NCBI GenBank assembly: GCA_937858715.1
Contig: CALLZY010000094.1
Span: 1 to 61,547, forward strand
From: an uncultured Chitinophagaceae bacterium
Lineage (GTDB): Bacteria; Bacteroidota; Bacteroidia; Chitinophagales; Chitinophagaceae
Length of the DNA stretch: 61,547 bases
Reading direction: 5' to 3'
Of the stretch, positions 8,739 to 18,890 are shown in pieces. How positions within the stretch are numbered: position 1 is the stretch's first letter; every line of letters begins with the position of its first letter. The notes beneath the pieces were generated by a model, which saw nothing but the letters and a program-made list of their open reading frames with translations, searched no databases and was not told the DNA's origin. The position numbers and the translations under genes are program-made.

Positions 8739-9548
8739 TTAAAGAGATATACCCACAATAAATCTTGCTTCGGTTCTTTCATGTTCATCCAATACTTTTG
8801 AAAAGGGAGCAATAGTTGTCTTATGAACATTACCCCATTGCGGCAAGTAATTGGCAATGACAAACCATTTCTTATTACGAAAATTAAGTGTCGGCCCGCC
8901 GAAGAAAACAGAATGTTCCCATCCGTTACCTTTTGCTATTTCATTGTGATTGCGGACTTCAAAACCAATTCCAAGATTAGGTTTTGCAAAATATTGATAC
9001 CCTAAATCAAACTCAACAGGAGCTTCCCAGCCACTGGCATCAACTTTATTTCCACTCCATGCAAACTCTTTTTCATATTCAAAAACACCGTTGAACGCAA
9101 ACAAACTCTTGCCTACATTTTTATCAAATATTAGTTTTGTTTCCAATTCTAATTCATCGCCCCCTTTTAATCCCCATTCACCATATAAAGCAAACCCAAC
9201 TTTATTGGCCGTAGGGTCACTTAATTTCCATTTCCATTCGTTACTAAAACCTACCTCATTGGATACCGTAGTTCCATTTGCCGTTTCACTAAATCTTGTT
9301 TGATACCGATTAAAATAAACAGAAGTTTGTACATTTTTTCCTAACCCAAATTCCAATTCCATACGCTGATCTTGTGCATGAAAAAATTGGTCTTTATGTC
9401 CAAAACGAGAAGTATGCCAAAATTCTAAGTCTATTGCGCCTTTGGGCAAAACATTAGATGTATAAGTTCTTGCAAAATATCTGTCCTGGGCATAGGATGA
9501 TAATGAGAAGATAAAAAAGATAACGGCAGTTGATTTTATTTTTTGCAT
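8739..9548 (-). CDS. Outer-membrane beta-barrel protein (DUF6662-like)
   Basis: About 269 residues after the chosen start MQKIKSTAVIFFIFSLSSYAQ, a signal peptide; a start 15 bases upstream is also possible. The mature protein is a run of alternating amphipathic strands ending in ARFIVGISL, with a C-terminal hydrophobic residue typical of outer-membrane barrels. Recurrent features (DLEFWHTSRFGH, GFALYGEWGLKG, FFGGPTLNFRNKKWF) fit the DUF6662 family. It may be a pore or a copper-related outer-membrane component; no substrate can be read from the sequence. Its gene precedes the cytochrome gene by 6 bases. Confidence 0.7.
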   Translation of the reverse strand: MQKIKSTAVIFFIFSLSSYAQDRYFARTYTSNVLPKGAIDLEFWHTSRFGHKDQFFHAQDQRMELEFGLGKNVQTSVYFNRYQTRFSETANGTTVSNEVGFSNEWKWKLSDPTANKVGFALYGEWGLKGGDELELETKLIFDKNVGKSLFAFNGVFEYEKEFAWSGNKVDASGWEAPVEFDLGYQYFAKPNLGIGFEVRNHNEIAKGNGWEHSVFFGGPTLNFRNKKWFVIANYLPQWGNVHKTTIAPFSKVLDEHERTEARFIVGISL

Positions 9549-9636
9549 ATAGTTTTTTTGCAAAACTGCCTGAATATTTAACTGCCTGCTTATGAAATGA
9601 GGAACTTATATTACGAAATGAGGAAATGGAGATTAC

Positions 9637-10884
9637 TTATACTGCCTTTGCAATCTTTTCCATAATATGATGACTTTCGCCGAACTTACATAGGGCATCA
9701 CAATTACTGCGTAGTTCTGAAAAAAGGATGTATTTGATAACTACATTATTTTGCTTAATGGCCGGACGGCATAATTGCATACAAACATCCTTCTCTCTTT
9801 TATCAGGAACAATTAAATAAAATACTTCGTCGCCATCGGCAATGGTATAACTTAAATCCGTCAATCGCAGAATGCCGGAATATATACTGGTACTTTTTTC
9901 TACTTCAAAAGCAGCAATGACATTGTTAGTTTCTTTTTGAAACCACAAAACGTCAATTAGTTTTACTGTATTTAAAGTTTCTTTATCTAAGGCAATTTCA
10001 GGAAACTGCTGCAAGCTCATAAATGAAAAACTATTGCCGCAGTGCGACCTTGACCGGTCATTTGATGCAGCAATAACATCATAGCCCAAAGAATTTCCAA
10101 TTTTTAATAAATGATATTGCATTTCTGTATGCAGGTTTTCTTCTTCTTTTTCCTGTTGAACACTTTCCTGCCGCTTCTCAATCAGTTTTTCTAATTTTTT
10201 TCGTTCAGGCTCTGATAAATATTCATCGCAGCCTAATATGAGTTTTTGAGTTCCTATTTCAAACAACAACCCTGCAATGGCTCCAAGATCAGATGATAAT
10301 TCGGAACGGTTCTGGTTGTTGGTATCAATCATTACCTCTCGCAACTTTAAATATTCACTCCAGCTACCCAATTTCTTTTTGTCTTTAAACAAAAAATTAA
10401 AGCCGTTAATGATGGCGGTATTGAAAGGCGGAATGATAGTAGGATGAAGAAAATAAAGGATGCTGGCAACAGCAGGCCCAAGCCCTTTAATTTTCAAACT
10501 ATCCAGCCTGATGATTTCTTTAATAATTTGTTCTTCTGATTTTGCATTAAGACAGTTTTCTAAGAATTGCCCAAAAGCCTGTTTGTTGCTTTCATTTTCA
10601 TAAATATCCGGTATCCTTAATTTTGGTTTCCAATAAAAGGGGTGAGAAGCGCCTTCAAATACCTGCTTTTGCTCGGTGATACAATTGAGCACAAATTCTA
10701 ATGATGAGCCTTTAAAATCATTGGGGAATTTTTTGTTCTTAATATCATCAATCACCTGCATAACGCCCCGGCGAATGGAACGAAATGCTTTTAATCGTTC
10801 TTCGTTATTAATAAACCAGGTATTGTAAACGGATTGTTTATCTTCTTTATATTGTCTGATAAGTTGGGAAAGGTTGCTGTTCAT
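9637..10884 (-). CDS. Putative PD-(D/E)xK nuclease with helix-hairpin-helix region
   Basis: A 415-residue cytosolic protein without signal. The first half has a glycosylase-like helix-hairpin-helix (LKIKGLGPAVASILYFLHP, about residues 130-150). A charged coiled-coil linker follows (about 225-250). The C-terminal part has a restriction-fold pattern: LIDVLWF, then AAFEVEKS, giving the D...E-x-K triad of PD-(D/E)xK nucleases, near SRSHCGNSFSF. It resembles orphan restriction or defence nucleases more than metal genes, yet it lies within the copper island on the same strand. Upstream it has a 150-base gap, so it may be an independent insertion. Enzymatic activity is inferred. Confidence 0.55.
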   Translation of the reverse strand: MNSNLSQLIRQYKEDKQSVYNTWFINNEERLKAFRSIRRGVMQVIDDIKNKKFPNDFKGSSLEFVLNCITEQKQVFEGASHPFYWKPKLRIPDIYENESNKQAFGQFLENCLNAKSEEQIIKEIIRLDSLKIKGLGPAVASILYFLHPTIIPPFNTAIINGFNFLFKDKKKLGSWSEYLKLREVMIDTNNQNRSELSSDLGAIAGLLFEIGTQKLILGCDEYLSEPERKKLEKLIEKRQESVQQEKEEENLHTEMQYHLLKIGNSLGYDVIAASNDRSRSHCGNSFSFMSLQQFPEIALDKETLNTVKLIDVLWFQKETNNVIAAFEVEKSTSIYSGILRLTDLSYTIADGDEVFYLIVPDKREKDVCMQLCRPAIKQNNVVIKYILFSELRSNCDALCKFGESHHIMEKIAKAV

Positions 10885-11037
10885 AATATTGTTGATATAG
10901 CAAAATACATCATTTACAGCAATCCTTCTTTCTTACAAAGATGGCTTTAAAGATTTTCCAAAAAAATTGCCCTATTGATTTCACTACTGTCATTGTCAAT
11001 TATTCAATTTATAAAATCTTGGAGTAATCATAACTAC

Positions 11038-12234
11038 CTACATCTTCATCCCGTCCATTGGATTAGCTCCTTTCTTAAAGATAAACTCGCTGTGCAACAG
11101 GTAAGCACCGCTTATTACCACCACATCTCCCTCTTTCAGTCCTGATTTAATTTCTATCCTGTCATCAGCTTCAAGCCCGGTCTCCACCATTACACTTTTA
11201 AAGGAATTACTTCCTGTTTGCAACCAAACTGTAGCACCCTTACCATCCCGTATTACGGCATCAATAGGTAATGTAAGGGATTGCTGCTTGGGGCTTTTTA
11301 AGATTACATAGGCTGGCATTCCCGGTTTTAACTGATTTCCAGGATTGGGTATTGATACCCTGATCAAATTTATCCTGGTATCAGGATTTATTTCAGGATT
11401 AACGAAATCTATCTTTCCTGTTATTTCTTTATTTTCAAAATCTGACAGTTGAACAGTAACAATGCTGTTTGCATTAATACCTGCCATTTGTGAAGTGTAA
11501 ACTTGTGCTTCTGCCCACAATGTTGACAGATCAGCCAGCTTGACAATAGTACCTCCTTCCATTACAAAATCTCCCTCTCGTATCTCCATTTGCGTAATAT
11601 ATCCGCTGGCTGAACTATAAAAGGTTGTAACAGGAGCAGCCTTCTTGTTTTTCTCAAGTTCACTTATTTGCTGCTCACTTAGCCCCCATAAAAGAAGCTT
11701 GTTCCTGGCACTTTGGATCAATTGGTCAAAATCAATCACGGTTTCAGAAGTAAAAGCCTTTCTTTTATCAAGAGCCAATAAAAATTCCTGTTTGGCATTA
11801 TTCAATTCTTCACTATATAAATCAAACAATGGGACACCTTTTTTTACGAAGTCACCTAAATTCTTATAGTATAATCTTTCCACTCTTCCCATAACTCTGG
11901 AGCTGACTGATGTGGCTTTCATCTGATCAAAATTGAGGGTAGCGGTTAATACCAACCTGTCTCCAATTGAACTTTTGCTTATTGTATCAGCATGAATATT
12001 GCCCAGCTCAATTTGTTCCGCACTAAGTTTTATTTCATCGCTTTTTGCAGTAGTACTGTTATTAACCTGTATCAACTGCATTCCGCAAATCGGGCAATTA
12101 CCGGGTTTATTCTGAATAACCTGCGGGTGCATTGAACAGGTGTAAAATATATCTGAGGCAGCAGTTACTTGTTTCTTTTTCCCGCAGGAAACAAGAAGTA
12201 TGAGCGAAGCTGCTAAAACAATAATGTATTTCAT
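11038..12234 (-). CDS. cusB: Second periplasmic adaptor (CusB-like) with metal-binding repeat
   Basis: A 398-residue membrane-fusion protein of an RND efflux system. The lipobox LVSC anchors it in the periplasm. One FYTCSMHPQ...PGNCPICGMQL repeat follows, then a barrel-sandwich hybrid split around a helical hairpin (VMGRVERLYYKNLGDFVKKG and SGYITQMEIREGDFVMEG) and a beta-barrel domain. Its C-terminus has Met residues (ANPMDGMKM) able to bind Cu(I). It is the last gene of the cus operon, 1 base after the first adaptor gene. Two different CusB-type adaptors in tandem suggest hetero-oligomers or alternative assemblies. Confidence 0.88.
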   Translation of the reverse strand: MKYIIVLAASLILLVSCGKKKQVTAASDIFYTCSMHPQVIQNKPGNCPICGMQLIQVNNSTTAKSDEIKLSAEQIELGNIHADTISKSSIGDRLVLTATLNFDQMKATSVSSRVMGRVERLYYKNLGDFVKKGVPLFDLYSEELNNAKQEFLLALDKRKAFTSETVIDFDQLIQSARNKLLLWGLSEQQISELEKNKKAAPVTTFYSSASGYITQMEIREGDFVMEGGTIVKLADLSTLWAEAQVYTSQMAGINANSIVTVQLSDFENKEITGKIDFVNPEINPDTRINLIRVSIPNPGNQLKPGMPAYVILKSPKQQSLTLPIDAVIRDGKGATVWLQTGSNSFKSVMVETGLEADDRIEIKSGLKEGDVVVISGAYLLHSEFIFKKGANPMDGMKM

Positions 12235-12235
12235 G

Positions 12236-13477
12236 TCATCTGTTTATTTTTATGAAACTTTCGCTATCCATTAAGTATTGTGCATTTACTGCTATTGAAT
12301 CCTGCATTGCTAATCCATCAATAATCTGCACTTTCCCATTATACGTAATGCCTGTCTTAATTTTTTTTGCCCTGAATCCTCCATCCGATTTAAGAAAAAC
12401 TACTTTATCCATACCCAGCGATAGTACAGATTCCGCAGGAAGCCAACTGGCATCTTTTACATTACCGGAAATAACGGCTTTTACCTGGCTACCGATGGGA
12501 ATCTTCAGAACTGCATTATTAAAATAGACCCTTACAGTAAGCGTTTTACTTTCCTTTCGGTAAAATGGTTCAATAAAATCAACCTTACCATTGATAACTT
12601 TATCAGGCGAAGTTTCCGGGATTATTTCAACGGGACTTCCCAATTTTACCAACGCCTGGTTCTCTGCATAAATATTAAGTACAGCCCAGGCTTTTACCGG
12701 GTTATAAACAGTGAATATTGATTGGCCTTTTTGCAAATACATTCCTTCTTTTAAAGGAAGTTCTTCTGTTATCAATGAAATATCTTTCATGTTACTGTTA
12801 CCTGCATTCATATTGCCACCTGCACCTGTTTCGTGGATGTGGCCACTATAATTACTGAATACTGAAATAATAAGAGAGGGTTTATCGGTTTTAATTACTT
12901 GTACCAGTTGCTCATTGCTCATACCCAGCAATAGCAATTTTTCTTTAGCTGCTTGTATAAAGGGCAAGTTTCCAGCATCGTTTTGTAATAGAAATAACAG
13001 GTTCTGTTGTGCCGCCATCAATTCAGGGCTATAAATATCAAGTATCTTTTGTCCCTTTGTTACTTTCTGGTATCGGTAATGTACATAGAGCTTTTCTATC
13101 CGGCCAGTAACCCTTGCGGAGATGCTGCCCACTTCCCTGGTGTCATAACCGATATTTCCCAGGGCGTCTATTTCAATCGGTTCGCTTTGCTGGCTGACAG
13201 TGGTTAAGGGAATTGTTGAGATCACAAATTCATTGGTTGGCTTCAGAAGAGATTCTAATTTCACTGTTTGAGGTGAAACAATTTCTGTTGCTTTCTTTAC
13301 AAGCGTCATCCCGCATTTTGGACATTTACCTGGTTTATCACTAACTACTTCCGGATGCATAGTGCATGTATAAATCTCTTTTGCCATTTCCATGTTATGC
13401 TCGGAGTGAGTACGGCCATTCTTGCATGATGGTATCAGCATAGCCAGTATAAATGCTATGAAAATTATTCTATTCAT
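12236..13477 (-). CDS. cusB: First periplasmic adaptor (CusB-like) with metal-binding repeat
   Basis: A 413-residue RND membrane-fusion lipoprotein (lipobox IPSC). It carries YTCTMHPE...[11 protein letters not shown] near the N-terminus, then [23 protein letters not shown] and later [16 protein letters not shown], the two lipoyl half-motifs of the adaptor. A Gly/Asn/Met-rich loop ([13 protein letters not shown]) interrupts the sandwich. It overlaps the stop of the TolC-like gene by 4 bases (translational coupling) and is followed after 1 base by a second adaptor, with which it is clearly paralogous but divergent. Expected to connect CusA to CusC and deliver Cu(I)/Ag(I). Confidence 0.88.
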   Translation of the reverse strand: MNRIIFIAFILAMLIPSCKNGRTHSEHNMEMAKEIYTCTMHPEVVSDKPGKCPKCGMTLVKKATEIVSPQTVKLESLLKPTNEFVISTIPLTTVSQQSEPIEIDALGNIGYDTREVGSISARVTGRIEKLYVHYRYQKVTKGQKILDIYSPELMAAQQNLLFLLQNDAGNLPFIQAAKEKLLLLGMSNEQLVQVIKTDKPSLIISVFSNYSGHIHETGAGGNMNAGNSNMKDISLITEELPLKEGMYLQKGQSIFTVYNPVKAWAVLNIYAENQALVKLGSPVEIIPETSPDKVINGKVDFIEPFYRKESKTLTVRVYFNNAVLKIPIGSQVKAVISGNVKDASWLPAESVLSLGMDKVVFLKSDGGFRAKKIKTGITYNGKVQIIDGLAMQDSIAVNAQYLMDSESFIKINR

Positions 13478-14730
13478 CTTTTCTCAATTAATCGTTCAAT
13501 AGCAACCTGTAATTTCAATGCACCGTTTAACAACTCCAGGTATTCAAGCTGTGTCATATTTAAGGTTCCCCAGGCATCATACAGCATAAAAAGCTCCTCT
13601 GTGTTCTGCTCATACCCAAGCTGCATGGTTTTGTAATTGTTTTTCAACGCCGGGATAATATTCTCATCATACAGTTTCAATTGGCGTTTTTTAAGTTCCA
13701 GTTCATTTCTCATACTATATGCCATGCCACTGTATTCGTTTACCATCATTTCTTTCTGGGATTGCAATGAATTAGCTTTCCATTTAAGGCTTTCAATATT
13801 AGCCTTGTTCATTTTTGATGACCACTTTGCAAGCGGCAGCTTCATCATTCCCATCAGGGTATATTGCATTGGCAATCCGCCAAATCCAAACATGTGCTCA
13901 TACCTGATACCAAATTGGGGCTTCAAACTTTGACGTTCTGATTCCTGCTTCAAATAGGCAAGCGATATTTCACGATCAACAGCTTTCAGGTCACTACGGT
14001 TGGTGTAGAACAGGGAACTGTCAAATACCAGACTTGAAAAATCGGTGAACTGATATGCACTGTCTATATCAAAATCAATGGCTGCATTTCGTCCCATTAA
14101 TGTATTAAGACCAATTCGCTTTTCCCTAATATCATTTTCAAACATCAGTTGCATGTTTTTCACATTGCCCAGCGCCGCCTTTGCTTTATAGTATGCACTT
14201 ATTTTTTCAAGTCCGTTTTTGTATCGTATCTCCGCATTCTTAATCATGAAATCAAGAATTTTTTCATTTTCAGAAAGGATAACTAACTTTTTCTTTAGTA
14301 TCAGCCATTCATAGTAATATTCTTTTGCATCATTGACCAGTTCATTCAGGGACGCATTCTTTTTTTCCTTTTCTACGGAAGACATGTTTTCCATATACGC
14401 AGCATCCGCATTTAATTTCTTTTTGTTGGGAAGCATTTGCTGTCCGCCAATCATGTATTGCCCCATGCCGGTAGCTCCCAAATCACCTTTCTTCCACAGC
14501 CCCGGATTATAAGGCACCATCCAAAATCCGGTACTGAATTCAGGCGGCATCCAGCTCCTTGCGCCTTTGGCGGCTTCATCCATTGAGCGGATTTCATTAT
14601 CATACATCTTTATGACAGGATGCGATTTTTTAATACTGTCAATAATGGCATCCAGTTTAGCGGATTGTCCCTTGCCTTGTAATGCTATGGTGATAGCAAT
14701 AAAGACGACTGTGAGTTTATTCTTTAACAT
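13474..14730 (-). CDS. cusC: TolC-family outer-membrane efflux protein (CusC-like)
   Basis: A 418-residue outer-membrane channel subunit. Signal peptide to about residue 22, then the alternating helices of the TolC fold (for example [20 protein letters not shown] and [20 protein letters not shown]). Its start lies inside the end of the CusA C-terminal ORF (14-base overlap) and its stop overlaps the first adaptor, so pump, channel and adaptors form one operon. It would form the exit duct of the Cus complex across the outer membrane. Confidence 0.88.
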   Translation of the reverse strand: MLKNKLTVVFIAITIALQGKGQSAKLDAIIDSIKKSHPVIKMYDNEIRSMDEAAKGARSWMPPEFSTGFWMVPYNPGLWKKGDLGATGMGQYMIGGQQMLPNKKKLNADAAYMENMSSVEKEKKNASLNELVNDAKEYYYEWLILKKKLVILSENEKILDFMIKNAEIRYKNGLEKISAYYKAKAALGNVKNMQLMFENDIREKRIGLNTLMGRNAAIDFDIDSAYQFTDFSSLVFDSSLFYTNRSDLKAVDREISLAYLKQESERQSLKPQFGIRYEHMFGFGGLPMQYTLMGMMKLPLAKWSSKMNKANIESLKWKANSLQSQKEMMVNEYSGMAYSMRNELELKKRQLKLYDENIIPALKNNYKTMQLGYEQNTEELFMLYDAWGTLNMTQLEYLELLNGALKLQVAIERLIEKR

Positions 14731-16642
14731 CGGTTAAAATGATTTTGCCTTTGCGTTTTAATTCTCTTTCTTTTACTATTTCAAAAACTACTGGTGTTAT
14801 CAGTAATACATAAATGGTGGATGTGATAGTGCCGCCGATAAGTGGAATGGTAATAGGCCGCATGATATCACTACCCACCCCGCTTGCCCATAATATGGGT
14901 ATAAGTCCAAACAAGCCTACAGATACTGTCATCAGCTTTGGCCTGAGACGTTTGGCTGATCCTTCTATTACAAACTGCCGGATAATGGCAGGTGTAATAG
15001 TTGCCTTTGAGTTTCCATGTTTTGCTACCATGTTTTGCATGGCCTCATTCAGGTAAATAGTCATCAGCATGGCAGTCTCTATTGCCATGCCAAACAGGGC
15101 AATAAAGCCTACAGCCACTGCTACTGATAAGTTTACCCCGTAGAAATAAACCATGAATACACCACCGATTAAAGCAAACGGAACAGTGATCATGGTAATG
15201 AGTGATTCTTTAAAAGAATGATAAGTGAAATACAGTACCATAAAAATGATGAGGAAAACAACCGGCATAATCATTTTAAGCGTTCGGTTTGCCCTTATCT
15301 GGTTTTCCCACTGACCGCTCCATTCCAGGAAATAACCTTTGGGCAGTTTAGTCACCATCTGATTCAGCTTCCGCTGCGCTTCTTTTACCGTGCTTCCCAA
15401 ATCCCTTTCACGAACATTGAACAACACCGTACCTCTGAGCATCGCATTTTCGGAGTTTATCATCGGAGGCCCGTCACTCAGCTTAATATCAGCAACGGCT
15501 TCCAATGGAACCGGGCCATAATTCATGGTTTGCACCTGGAGCCTTTTTAGGGATTCAAGATTATTCCGGAAGTCCTGCCCATACCGTGCATTAACAGAAA
15601 ACCGCTGCCTGCCTTCAATGGTGGTTGTAAGTTTCATTCCCCCTAATGCGCTTTCAATTACGGTATTCACATCATCTACACTTAGTCCATATCTTCCAAT
15701 TTCTTCCCTTTTTACTGTTATGTCAATATATTTTCCACCGGTAATTGGCTCCACATACAGGTCTTTAATGCCATCAATTCCTTCTAACTGTTTCTTTAAT
15801 ACTTGTGCAAACGCATAAATACTATCAAGGTTTTGTCCATATACTTTTAAGCCTACGTCTGTACGAATACCTGTTGAAAGCATATTGATGCGGTTAATAA
15901 TCGGTTGCGTCCAGCCATTGGTAACACCCGGTATTTGCAGTTTTGCATTCAGTTCGTTAATGATGTCATTCTTATTCATGCCCTTTCGCCATTCATTTTT
16001 TGGTTTCAGCAGGATGATGGTTTCAATCATACTGATTGGCGAATTGTCCGTTGCTGTATTCGCCCTGCCTGCCTTGCCTAAAACATGGTCAACTTCAGGA
16101 ACAGTGGAGATTAACTTATCCTGTATCTGTAATAACCGTTTCGCTTCTGAATTTGATACATCAGGTAAGGTGACGGGCATAAATAAAAGTGAACCTTCAT
16201 CCAGAGGCGGCATAAATTCAGAGCCTAATTTTGTCATCATCAGAATACCGATAGCGAGTGCTACAAGGTTAATCCCGATTGTTGTTTTTCTCCATTTTAG
16301 ACACCATTTAAGAACAGGAGTATATAGCTTTTCCAGTGTTCTTGTTACCGGGTTGGCACTTTCCGGTTTTAATCTTCCTTTCAGAAAGAAAGAAATCAAT
16401 ACGGGGGTTAATGTAATAGCCAGGAAAGCGTCAATCAGAAGTATGAATGTTTTAGTCCAGGCCAGCGGATGGAATAGTTTCCCTTCCATTCCCGTCAGTA
16501 AAAAAACGGGCAGGAAGGATGTAACTACAATGATGGTTGAGTAAAATACTCCAGGGCCTACTTGCTTGGATGACTTTTCTATAATCGTCATCCATTCTTC
16601 AGATGTTAACGGGTCTTTATTTTTTTTGAACCAGTTTGTCAT
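14717..16642 (-). CDS. cusA: CusA-like RND pump, C-terminal part (split gene)
   Basis: A 641-residue ORF that begins in the cytoplasmic loop after TM4 and runs to the normal end of a heavy-metal RND permease. It has TM5-TM12 (VFYSTIIVVTSFLPVFLLTG, PVVFLIIFMVLYFTYHSF, VAVGFIALFGMAIETAML), the GKLFHPLAWTKTF loop and the second periplasmic half. It starts with ATG two bases after the TAA of the N-terminal ORF (TAAACATG on the minus strand), in a different frame. So the pump is either a genuine two-subunit fission with reinitiation or a recent frameshift. Combined length, 1070 residues, matches one complete CusA. Confidence 0.88.
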   Translation of the reverse strand: MTNWFKKNKDPLTSEEWMTIIEKSSKQVGPGVFYSTIIVVTSFLPVFLLTGMEGKLFHPLAWTKTFILLIDAFLAITLTPVLISFFLKGRLKPESANPVTRTLEKLYTPVLKWCLKWRKTTIGINLVALAIGILMMTKLGSEFMPPLDEGSLLFMPVTLPDVSNSEAKRLLQIQDKLISTVPEVDHVLGKAGRANTATDNSPISMIETIILLKPKNEWRKGMNKNDIINELNAKLQIPGVTNGWTQPIINRINMLSTGIRTDVGLKVYGQNLDSIYAFAQVLKKQLEGIDGIKDLYVEPITGGKYIDITVKREEIGRYGLSVDDVNTVIESALGGMKLTTTIEGRQRFSVNARYGQDFRNNLESLKRLQVQTMNYGPVPLEAVADIKLSDGPPMINSENAMLRGTVLFNVRERDLGSTVKEAQRKLNQMVTKLPKGYFLEWSGQWENQIRANRTLKMIMPVVFLIIFMVLYFTYHSFKESLITMITVPFALIGGVFMVYFYGVNLSVAVAVGFIALFGMAIETAMLMTIYLNEAMQNMVAKHGNSKATITPAIIRQFVIEGSAKRLRPKLMTVSVGLFGLIPILWASGVGSDIMRPITIPLIGGTITSTIYVLLITPVVFEIVKERELKRKGKIILTDVKE

Positions 16643-16644
16643 GT

Positions 16645-17934
16645 TTATGAGTTTTTCTGTTCCTGTACTTTTTCAGATTGTGCTACGCTTACATGCCGGT
16701 AAGCATTTTCTACCATCACTATCCCGTCATCTACCACCACTCCAATGGCGAGTGCAATACCGGTGAGTGACATGATATTGGATGAAATGCCAAACATTTC
16801 AAGAAAAATAAATCCTGCCGCAACAGATATGGGTAATTGAATGAGGATGATAACAGCGCTGCGCCAATGAAAAAGAAAAATCAGTACCACAATGGAAACG
16901 GCTATCATTTCTTCTGTAAGTGTTCCCTTTACAGATTCAACAGCCTCCTGTATCAATGTACTCCTGTCATAGGATGTTTTAAATGAAACGCCTTCCGGTA
17001 ATCCTTTCTGCACTTCTTTCATTTTTTCCTTTACTGCCTCAATCACTTTATTTGCGTTTTCGTTATAACGCATTACCACAATGCCACCCACTACTTCACC
17101 TTTACCATCCATATCAAATATGCCGAGCCGCAGGTCACCACCCATTTGCACACTGCCAATGTCTTTTACTCTTACCGGAATACCATTATAATTGCTCAAT
17201 GCAATATTTTCTACATCTTCTTTACTTTTAATATATCCCAATCCACGAATGATATAAGCCATATCAGCCATTTCAAATTTTCTGCCTCCTACATCGTTGT
17301 TATTAGCTTTTACCTTATTCATTACATCCATCAGCGAAATATTGTAATACTGCAACTTCACCGGATCCACTACTAACTGGTATTGCTTCTCAAATCCTCC
17401 AAATGAAGCCACTTCAGCTACACCTGGCACCGTTTGTAAGGCGAACTTTATATACCAGTCCTGCAAAGCCCGTTGCTCTCCCAAATCCATATTGGGAGCA
17501 TTCAGATGATACCAGAAGATATGCCCTACACCCGTGCCATCCGGACCAAGAGAAGGAGTAACACCCTGGGGCAAAAGCCGTTGTGCATAATTCAGTCTTT
17601 CCAGCACTCTTGTCCTTGCCCAATAGATGTCAACATTGTCTTCAAAAATCACATACACGAAGCTCATTCCGAACATGGAAGTGCCACGAATGTTTTTAAT
17701 CTTTGGAATACCTTGCAGGTTACTAACAAGTGGGTAAGTAACCTGGTCTTCCATTACCTGCGGGCTGCGTCCCATCCACTCAGTGAAAACAATAACCTGA
17801 TTTTCACTCAAATCAGGAATAGCATCAATGGGATTCTTTTTGATGGAGTAAATACCATACGCAAACAGGCTGCCTGAAAAAAGCAGAACGATAAACCTGT
17901 TGCGTAATGCCAGTTCAATTAATTTTTGAACCAT
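16645..17934 (-). CDS. cusA: CusA-like RND pump, N-terminal part (split gene)
   Basis: A 429-residue ORF with TM1 and the first periplasmic half of a CusA/CzcA-type permease (NPIDAIPDLSENQVIVFTEW, GVTPSLGPDGTGVGHIFWY, PGVAEVASFGGFEKQYQ). It ends after TM4 and its essential acidic pair (ALAIGVVVDDGIVMVENAYRH) with a short polar tail. Proton-relay residues of TM4 are therefore on this piece. The remainder is on 14717-16642. The operon starts here, about 100 bases after the small metal-binding gene 18037-18387. Substrate Cu(I)/Ag(I) is inferred from the neighbours; the family also covers Zn/Co/Cd. Confidence 0.88.
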   Translation of the reverse strand: MVQKLIELALRNRFIVLLFSGSLFAYGIYSIKKNPIDAIPDLSENQVIVFTEWMGRSPQVMEDQVTYPLVSNLQGIPKIKNIRGTSMFGMSFVYVIFEDNVDIYWARTRVLERLNYAQRLLPQGVTPSLGPDGTGVGHIFWYHLNAPNMDLGEQRALQDWYIKFALQTVPGVAEVASFGGFEKQYQLVVDPVKLQYYNISLMDVMNKVKANNNDVGGRKFEMADMAYIIRGLGYIKSKEDVENIALSNYNGIPVRVKDIGSVQMGGDLRLGIFDMDGKGEVVGGIVVMRYNENANKVIEAVKEKMKEVQKGLPEGVSFKTSYDRSTLIQEAVESVKGTLTEEMIAVSIVVLIFLFHWRSAVIILIQLPISVAAGFIFLEMFGISSNIMSLTGIALAIGVVVDDGIVMVENAYRHVSVAQSEKVQEQKNS

Positions 17935-18036
17935 AAGTTGTTTTTAAGTTTACTGTTATTATTTTATTCCATTAAGGTTATCAATGATTTCATTAATACC
18001 CTCCACATGTTAAACTCCTTCAGGGTCAAGAACTTC

Positions 18037-18387
18037 TTACATCATCATACATGACATGTGCTTATGTTTCATTTTTTTCTTTGTCTTTTTTAAAATAAGG
18101 GTCAAATCCATTCCACATTTAGAACATTTTCCTGGCTTATCGCTTACTATTTCCGGGTGCATAGGACAAGAATAAGTTTGAGCCGCTCTTTCAGTTACAA
18201 TTAAATCCATTCCACATTTAGAACACTTTCCTGGATTATAACTTACTATTTCCGGGTGCATTGGGCAACTGTATTCTTTCACTGCTATTCGTTGTTTACT
18301 GTCCGTTCCATTAACCTTTGTTGTATCCTGTGCAAACAGTGAAGCTGAAAGGATGGTTAATATTGACAGAAATAGTATATTTTTCAT
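18037..18387 (-). CDS. Periplasmic protein with two heavy-metal-binding repeats
   Basis: A 116-residue exported protein: signal peptide (ILFLSILTILSASLFAQ), then two near-identical repeats YSCPMHPEIVSYNPGKCSKCGM and [22 protein letters not shown] interrupted only by a short linker, then a Lys/Met/His tail (KMKHKHMSCMMM). It is the same small module found at the N-termini of the island's oxidase, ATPase and adaptors, here free-standing in duplicate. It probably buffers or shuttles copper in the periplasm. It is likely the first gene of the cus operon. Confidence 0.85.
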   Translation of the reverse strand: MKNILFLSILTILSASLFAQDTTKVNGTDSKQRIAVKEYSCPMHPEIVSYNPGKCSKCGMDLIVTERAAQTYSCPMHPEIVSDKPGKCSKCGMDLTLILKKTKKKMKHKHMSCMMM

Positions 18388-18488
18388 TTTCCTGAATTTT
18401 ATGCGTTATGCTAAATAGATATATTGGGCAATAAGAAATGCCGACAGCCAGACAAATGGATTGTCCGGCCTTTAGAGTAGTGTAATTC

Positions 18489-18890
18489 TTAAATCAGGAA
18501 TGTTCTGTTGAGAATATAAACGGCAACACCGTGACTTCGTGGGGGCGCATTACTTACGGGGTAATCCTCTGATATAAAAGTAAAATTGAAGGAGGGACTT
18601 TCAATAATTGCGACAGGCAGGAGTGCTACCGGTAGTTGTAATAATTGCAGACTTGCATCTGTCGTTTTCTGATCATTATCGTTTTTGAAGAACTTATGCT
18701 CATCCTTGCAACAACCCTTGCTGTCTGTTTCTTTTTTTGACATACCGCAACCGGCACAATGCGCTGCCTCTTTGCTGCCAAAACCCCAGCCTACCAGTTC
18801 ACCCATACAGTAGTGAAAACGCAGGGTAGCTCCTGTGGATGTTCCCAGGTAAATTACAGCTAATATTGCGGTTATAAGTTTCTTCATCAT
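18489..18890 (-). CDS. HYC_CC_PP family protein
   Basis: A 133-residue protein with a signal or anchor (ITAILAVIYLGTSTGATL), then the three elements naming the family in order: FHYCMGEL, KGCCKDEHK and APPRSHG. An extra CAGCGM sits between the first two. All Cys are expected outside the cytoplasm. Start chosen at MMKK (18890) because the 24 residues upstream lack signal character. It differs from the paralogue at 7828-8292, which has a His-rich region. Both genes are preceded by the same 22-base motif. Metal binding is inferred from family context and Cys content. Confidence 0.78.
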   Translation of the reverse strand: MMKKLITAILAVIYLGTSTGATLRFHYCMGELVGWGFGSKEAAHCAGCGMSKKETDSKGCCKDEHKFFKNDNDQKTTDASLQLLQLPVALLPVAIIESPSFNFTFISEDYPVSNAPPRSHGVAVYILNRTFLI

